37,626 bases of DNA from Paraglomus occultum (lineage: Eukaryota > Glomeromycota > Glomeromycetes > Paraglomerales > Paraglomeraceae). Under the pieces are notes generated by a model. It saw only the letters and a list, made by a program, of their open reading frames with translations. It searched no databases and was not told the origin of the DNA. The stretch covers positions 1 to 37,626 of the forward strand of contig CAJVPJ010000175.1 in assembly GCA_910592205.1 (NCBI GenBank), given 5' to 3'. Both the position numbers and the translations under genes were made by a program. This document shows positions 32,362 through 37,626 of the stretch, piece after piece (the stretch's first letter is position 1; each line of letters opens with the position of its first letter).

Positions 32362-33264
32362 ATGTCGAAATACACTCGAAAGAAGCCACTGATTGTTCCT
32401 GAAAGCTTATGTAAACTGATGAATACATACATTTGCATACTTGAAACCATTTCTTTGGTCTTCAAAAAATTTGTAGTAGTAAAAAGGGAAGATTGTGATG
32501 ACATCTGCGCATACAACTCGACAACAGTTTCAGACAAGCTTGTGAAATCCCCTCTGAAGAAAGTATTAAAAAACGGACACTGGACTCCTGAGGTAAATGC
32601 AATGTACAATATACTTTGGAGCTCGCTCAACATTTTAATATTTATCTTACCATTATTACATACCTAATGATAATAGGAGGATAAAAAGCTCAAGGCTATA
32701 GTAACAATCTATGGTCCGAATAGATGGGAAAAGATCTCTACTTACCATCCTACTCGCAATGGCAAGCAAATGCGAACCTGATGGCAATTCCACTTGGACC
32801 AGAAAGGTAAAGATTTGACATTTAGAATTGGTCACGCTATTACTTTCAACGAAATTCACCGAGGCGTCTTTTCTTATCAAATAGTCAATAAAACACGATT
32901 CTCAAAAAAAGAAAACGCCACCGTTTATTATATGCGAAATAAGGAAAAGAAAGGATGGGCAGACATTTCACGAAAACTTGGCAACGGTCGGACTGCTAGC
33001 GCGTGTCAAAACGTTTATAAAAATATCGTGGAGAAGAAACTTAAAAAATGTCCAAAATCTGCTAACGAATATAAGTTGTTATATGATGCAACGCTCGTGA
33101 CAGACTTGAAAGACTGTTCACCGTAAGTATTGCAGACGTCATTTGTGTTACAATGTCTAGTAAACGGTTTGCTGACAAAACTCCGTCAAATATTCAATAG
33201 CAAAGAAAAGATGGCAATAGGATTTCTTATTACGGCAAAGATCTTGATCGAGCCCAAAAAATAA
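32362..33264 (+). pseudogene. MYB-like gene copy F, chimeric pseudogene
   Basis: Expected exons: 32362-32418, about 32475-32592, 32677-32806, 32885-33122, 33201-33264. The N-terminal part (KKPLIVPESLCKL; CAYNSTTVSDKL; GHWTPE) matches copy D. The R2/R3 and C-terminal part (EDKKLKAIV, KKGWADISRKLGNGRTASAC, PKEKMAIGFLITAK) matches copy A, including an almost identical intron. Two lesions: the first donor reads AT instead of GT (32419-32420), although the unspliced intron stays open in frame; and codon CGA of RTRW in the R2 helix is TGA (32779-32781). Translation would stop at 111 residues, inside R2. The last exon also ends early at TAA 33262-33264. R3 and the C-terminal motif are otherwise well preserved, implying recent inactivation. 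Confidence 0.88.
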
Positions 33265-33854
33265 AATGGATATCAAAATGTTGTTATATAATATGTAATC
33301 AAAAGATTTATTTCATAATCTTGTGATAAATATTAAAAATATAACAATGGAGACGAAGACTTGGGAAACCCGTTAAGAAAATTGTACAATTTAATCATAT
33401 TTACAGCACTTTTTAGTTAAAATAATCTTAATAATTTACGTGTGTGACGTGACAGTAAACATATTTTATTTCGATAGCTTTAGTATCCGAGAGAAAAGGT
33501 GGGCGCATTCTAAGGGAGGGATACTGTATCAGAGGTACATAATGCACAGATAAAACCTTTAAGTAGGGACCATTAATTATATAATATAAATGATATTAAT
33601 ATGTGTATTTATTATTTAGTTAAACATTGATTTATGTTTATTTGTCTTATTTGATTACTTCTCCTACTGTTAACAAATTTTTGAGAGACTATTTAATAGT
33701 CTCATCTGTTTACTTGCGTCCTCCTGTTGTAACGTACATTTTCTAAACCTTTAACACACTATACTGGCACTTACGGTGGAATCAACACTGTCATCCAATT
33801 CATCAACGTCTTTAAATGCCTCTGCAATTTTCTAACAAGTTGGGCTATTATCTG
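33265..33854. other. AT-rich spacer with a possible small exon
   Basis: On the minus strand about 33826-33770 an AG-bounded 57-nt stretch (KIAEAFKDVDELDDSVDST) is followed by GTAAGT, so it looks like an isolated exon. Nothing connects to it. Confidence 0.3.
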
Positions 33855-34064
33855 AAACATTGAAAGCTCAGAACGTTTTATTCGAAGACATTGCATGCAT
33901 GTATTGCTGTTATAAAGAGAATCGTATAAACACAAGTGATCGAAAAAAAAAGTTTATTTCTACAAAAACTGCAGTGCCGAAATTAAGAAAATAAATAAAT
34001 TATGCTCAAATATTCGCAAAACAATTCACTCAATGGATAAAGTTTGCAAGCGTACATATAGTAT
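33855..34064. repeat. ~210-bp direct repeat, left copy
   Basis: Matches 36636-36857 at high identity (shared CAGAACGTTTTATTCGAAGA, TATTCGCAAAACAATTCACT). It ends at TAGTAT, exactly where the fold-back element begins. The right copy continues uninterrupted there. Confidence 0.88.
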
Positions 34065-34887
34065 GGGGGTACGATATCCTAGTTTATGAAACTCCACAAA
34101 TGAACTTTTTTTCGCCGTATAAACTTCAAAACGCCAAGGCTTTTCAAGGACATAAGTTATGGACTCAAAACTTAGACAATAGACTCTTTCATACTTAAAA
34201 TGGAGCTCTTTTTTTCCTTTGCTACAAAATAATTAGAAAAATATTCGTACAAAGAAGTTTCATACACATAAATTAACAATAATGTCACTAAAACAAAAAA
34301 CAGGCTCCATTTTTTTTGCTGTTAAGAAAATCGAGTTTATGTGGTTTCAATTTGGTGTGCGTATCTGCTTTCTCTGAGGTGGTGAGTGGATTTGAAGTTA
34401 TTAATAACTAATTTCACTAAATCTGGCAAGGATTTATGGAAAAAGTGACCGGCGTTTCTCAAATACCATATTAAGCCATCAATTGCCGATCATTGTCGAT
34501 AGCAAAAATACGATATCTTCAAATCCACTCACCTCCTCAGAGAAAGCGGATATGCACACCAAATTGAAACCACATAAACTCGATTTTCTTAACAGCAAAA
34601 AAAATGGAACCTGTTTCTTGTTTTTAGTGACATTATTGTTAATTTATGTGTATAAAACTTCTTTGTACGAATATTTTTCTAATTATTTTGTAGCAAAGGA
34701 AAAAAAGAGCTCCATTTTCTAGTAAACCAAGTATGAAAGAGTCTATTGTCTAAGTTTTGAGTCCATAACTTATGTCCTTGAAAAGCCTTGGCGTTTTGAA
34801 GTTCATACGGCGAAAAAAAGTTCATTTGTGGAGTTTCATAAGGGAGGTCACATATGTCTGCAACACTAGGATATCGTACCCCCCATA
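34062..34887. mobile_element. large fold-back (inverted-repeat) element
   Basis: The left arm 34062-34397 and right arm 34517-34887 are near-perfect reverse complements over more than 330 bp, around a 119-bp spacer. The right arm has 23 bp that the left lacks (34842-34864) and about 10 more near 34724-34733. Outer ends carry TATGGGGGTACGATATCC and its complement. One arm read on the minus strand is open (ending FTRKWSSFFPLLQNN) but shows no known domain. It has no transposase. It could be a fold-back transposon or an inverted duplication able to produce a long hairpin RNA. Confidence 0.85.
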
Positions 34888-34914
34888 ATATGATTTCCTT
34901 TAAGATCGACATAA

Positions 34915-35127
34915 CTAAAACTCCATGTATATTTTGCAGATTTCTCCCGAAACGGTAACGGTTAGGTCTTGACCAGGTATAGGATAATTTGCTTGTACGG
35001 TAGGTACTGAAATTGTACTATAACATTTTTTCCAAACAAGATACCGTTCAGGTCCTAAACCTGGCATAGCGTTGATTGTGGAAAGCATAGCCAACAGAAT
35101 GAGTGCAGTAATAATTTTTCGAACCAT
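34915..35127 (-). pseudogene. truncated secreted ML-like (MD-2-related lipid-recognition) protein
   Basis: 70 codons. The protein opens with a clear signal peptide (MVRKIITALILLAMLSTINA). Mature sequence follows with a Cys and a PIPGQDLTVTVSGE segment, which matches the early beta-strands of small fungal ML-domain (phosphatidylglycerol transfer/NPC2-like) proteins. The frame ends at TAG 34917-34915, only 28 bp from the fold-back element. ML proteins are usually about 150 residues, so roughly half the domain is missing. I infer that insertion or rearrangement at the fold-back removed the 3' half. Family assignment rests on the signal peptide plus one motif and is moderate. Confidence 0.5.
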
Positions 35128-35237
35128 TTTCGTTTTTTATTTAGGTGTGTAGATAGTTTGGTGGAGTATTGTTAGGAAAAAATCTTTTTGTTTTCAGTGG
35201 AATGGGTTTCGACTCGGTTTGACGTTTTCTTTATATA
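35128..35237. other. 5' flank of the ML-like gene
   Basis: Short AT-rich leader. No TATA box that I can call. Confidence 0.3.
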
Positions 35238-35763
35238 AGAGTAGACCCGTCTGTCTAAAACTTTGCACATGGTTTGACCTTGTAAAATTCTTTATCCTAT
35301 ACATGTGATAATATAAAATGATCGATCGGATACGGCACGAGGTCATTGAAACGTTACCAGAAAAGAGAGACGAACACAAAGGCATAATTATGTCAGTTTG
35401 AAATAGTGGTTCCAAAGTTGTCCACATTATTTACAGCATGAGAACTTCTTTTTTAAAACTAGCCAGTTATACTGTAATCGTTACCTACGAGCAGACCCGT
35501 TTTCCACATAATTTGAGTAACACTCTTTATTCTGTACATGATAATCTAAAATAATGATAATCGGATACTTTTTTTTCAAAATGGTCCGTTATGATCGTTG
35601 CCTTATGTCGTGCGCCATTATCGTAATGAAGAGTGACTTTTCCCTTACATTCGAGCAGACCCATTTTTCACATAATTTGAGTAACATTTTTTATTCTGTA
35701 CATGTGGTAATCTAAAAGTATTTTGTGTCTTGGCAATAATGATGATCGGATACGGCGCAAAGG
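35238..35763. repeat. three diverged direct repeats
   Basis: Units at 35238-35342, 35489-35568 and 35658-35763 share GAGCAGACCCG, TTTATTCTGTACATG(TG)ATAATCTAAAA and ATGATCGGATACGG. The first is the most diverged. Spacing is about 250 and 170 bp. Confidence 0.8.
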
Positions 35764-36635
35764 CTTGTCCATACGTACGATACAAAAATGGTTTTCTTTA
35801 TAGCTCAAATTTTATTAAACTAACGTTATCAAAGAAGAGAAAGAGGTGATTTACGAAAAGTTGTGCTTTTTTGGAATCTCAGCTCATCATTACGAGAAAC
35901 ACCGACTAGTTGGGCGGGTTATTGCTAAATAAACTATAATTGTTTAAAGATAACAGACAAAGCTCTTCATGCACTTTTTTCATGTGCTCCAAAAATATTG
36001 AATATACAGTTTGTCATGCGCATATATTTTTGATAGTAGTAACTCGACAATGCGGCAAGGGATAATAAAAATGAAGATCACTGCACACAAATATAAGATA
36101 ATAATACATATCGGATATGAACGATCTTGCATCCTTACCAATGAAATAATTATAATTATAATCAACACTCGCCGTCCGAGATATATTAGAAAAACCGCAT
36201 TTAGTAAGCATATTTCCACAATGAGGTATCGCACCAATAATATATTGAGGAAGCGAAATTCAGTGTTACAAATTTATTTCATGGGAAGCCCCATTCCGAA
36301 TGGACACATATGTCAGATTAGAATAAGACAATCAGGTAACAATGTTAGTAAAATGTTTTATTGACATTATAATATCAACTCTACATGTGTATAAACAGCA
36401 TTTTAAAGTCTAAGTTTTAGCATAAAGAATAAATAATTTGCATAAGCGCAAGGGACTACATTATATTGTTCGTATACATTTGAATCTTATCTCATGATAC
36501 AATAGTATACACATAACGAATTTCTACCCGCCCGTCAATTGTGACGGTTAGACATACAGTATTTCATAACGTTTTGTTGCTGTCACATGTAATCATATCA
36601 CAATGTAAACTCCGTCAACCAAATTCACATACGTA
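35764..36635. other. AT-rich non-coding interval
   Basis: A 117-codon plus-strand frame at 36011-36364 overlaps minus-strand frames and has a low-complexity Ile-rich middle. I do not accept it as a gene. Confidence 0.4.
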
Positions 36636-36857
36636 AAACATTGAAAGTTCAGAACGTTTTATTCGAAGACATCGCATGCATGTATCGCTGTTATAAAGAG
36701 AATCGTACAAACACGAGTGATCGAAAATAAAGTTAATTCTCACAAAAATTGCCATTGCCGAAAATTAGGAAGAATAATGTAAATTATGCTCAAATATTCG
36801 CAAAACAATTCACTCAGTAGATAGTAATTAAAGAGTTCGCAAGCATACGGATAGTAT
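36636..36857. repeat. ~210-bp direct repeat, right copy
   Basis: Homologous to 33855-34064. Past ATAGTAT it continues into ATATTGATTAG rather than the fold-back element, so it may represent the empty arrangement. Confidence 0.88.
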
Positions 36858-37545
36858 AATATTGATTAGTTTTAAATATTAATTCGTAAATAGAATAATC
36901 GCCGAAATATAAAATTAGCATAAAATTACTTGATAACCCATCAAGCGATAGATAATGCACAATAACATGCTGTTCTGTTTATCGCTTAAATCAAAATCCT
37001 TTATAATAATAAAGTCGGTCGTAATCGTGCTGGTAGATGTGTGTCGCACCACTTTAAACTTAAACTCAAATAGTTAAGTTTTAAATATTTGAATTGAATA
37101 AATTTTGTATCATCGCAAATGAGTGAACTTCTGCTAGCGCGTTTACTAACACAAAGCGTTCTTTTCTTTTTTACAGTATGTCGATCAGTGTTCTTGCACT
37201 CCGCACCCATAGATGACTCTTCGCTAACCATTCAGTAATCAAAGAGTTTTTTCATAACGATGCGTTCAGATCAGGCGATGTTTAGTCACAATTGTATTTG
37301 TCACACAGTCGCTAACGTTTTAGCTCAAAGCTTAGTAATTAACAAAATTAGATGTAACCGCAAACTAAATGCACAAGCGATTGATATATTCGTCACAAAG
37401 CCTCAATTATTTGTAGTTCTAATTGATAATTTTAATTACATGATTTAACTGTACAAAATTCAAAGACATTAATATCAATATTATGGTACCATCTCAGTTA
37501 GTTTTAACATCATTACTTTTACTTACAGTAGTATACAATACATTT
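36858..37545. other. AT-rich non-coding interval
   Basis: Only short overlapping frames on both strands; nothing supported. Confidence 0.4.
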
Positions 37546-37626
37546 CGAACTGACATATGTCAGTCGGAATGGACATAAATTTTGATTCGACATATCATAT
37601 GTCAATTCAGAACAGACATAAATTTT
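37546..37626. repeat. tandem repeat of about 40 bp at the right edge
   Basis: Two units (37546-37587, 37588-37626), each with a CATATG palindrome followed by GACATAAATTTT. It may continue beyond the window. Confidence 0.75.

Noticed and set aside
36011-36364. Plus-strand 117-codon frame
   Set aside because: Ile-rich low-complexity middle, overlapping minus-strand frames, no domain, no splice signals; probably chance.

Overview
The window is AT-rich, intron-bearing eukaryotic DNA. Introns are mostly about 65-110 bp with GTAAGT-like donors. Together, BTB-BACK proteins ending in Sel1 repeats, a duplicated MYB-like family, and dispersed small repeats resemble an arbuscular mycorrhizal (Glomeromycotina) or related fungal genome. 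This is inference from family content; no rRNA or other marker gene is present to prove it. I found no tRNA, rRNA or CRISPR array.

Left part (1-6500): the 5' portion of a Sel1-repeat gene runs off the left edge on the minus strand. About 3 kb of mostly non-coding DNA follows, with possible decayed coding sequence around 1217-1951. Then comes the one clear housekeeping gene, an 11-exon FHA plus Ser/Thr kinase of the CHK2/Cds1/Rad53 type (3612-6361, 553 aa). All its exon phases close and it has a poly(A) signal.

Middle (7000-15640): four plus-strand genes (called A, B, C, D here) encode a small two-repeat (R2R3-like) MYB family. They share intron positions and, where intact, a C-terminal motif around PKEKMAIEFLITAK. 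Their N-termini differ completely. C carries a coding 27-bp minisatellite and an in-frame stop near its end. D carries a 63-bp internal duplication and a frameshifting deletion. Remnants lie at 10.9 kb and 23.5 kb. A further copy (F, 32.4-33.3 kb) is a pseudogene whose 5' half matches D and whose 3' half matches A. A small 90-codon gene with a one-base frameshift lies head-to-head with D.

16.3-26.3 kb: two minus-strand paralogues encode BTB-BACK-Sel1 proteins (606 and 601 aa), with frameshifted or orphan Sel1 pieces at their 3' ends. The 6 kb between them is gene-poor and holds short inverted-repeat elements and a 324-bp-spaced direct repeat.

26.3-37.6 kb: mostly decayed sequence. It holds a pogo-like MITE, a possible S/T-rich exon near 28.5 kb, and a decayed minus-strand gene (31225-30255) split by a 147-bp MITE with a perfect 8-bp target duplication. 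Further right are an 826-bp fold-back element, a truncated secreted ML-like protein beside it, ~210-bp direct repeats flanking that block, and a three-copy repeat.

Biologically, the cluster genes look like lineage-expanded regulators: MYB-like DNA-binding proteins, and BTB proteins that may act as CUL3 adaptors. They evolve by tandem duplication, recombination and pseudogenisation next to a conserved checkpoint kinase.
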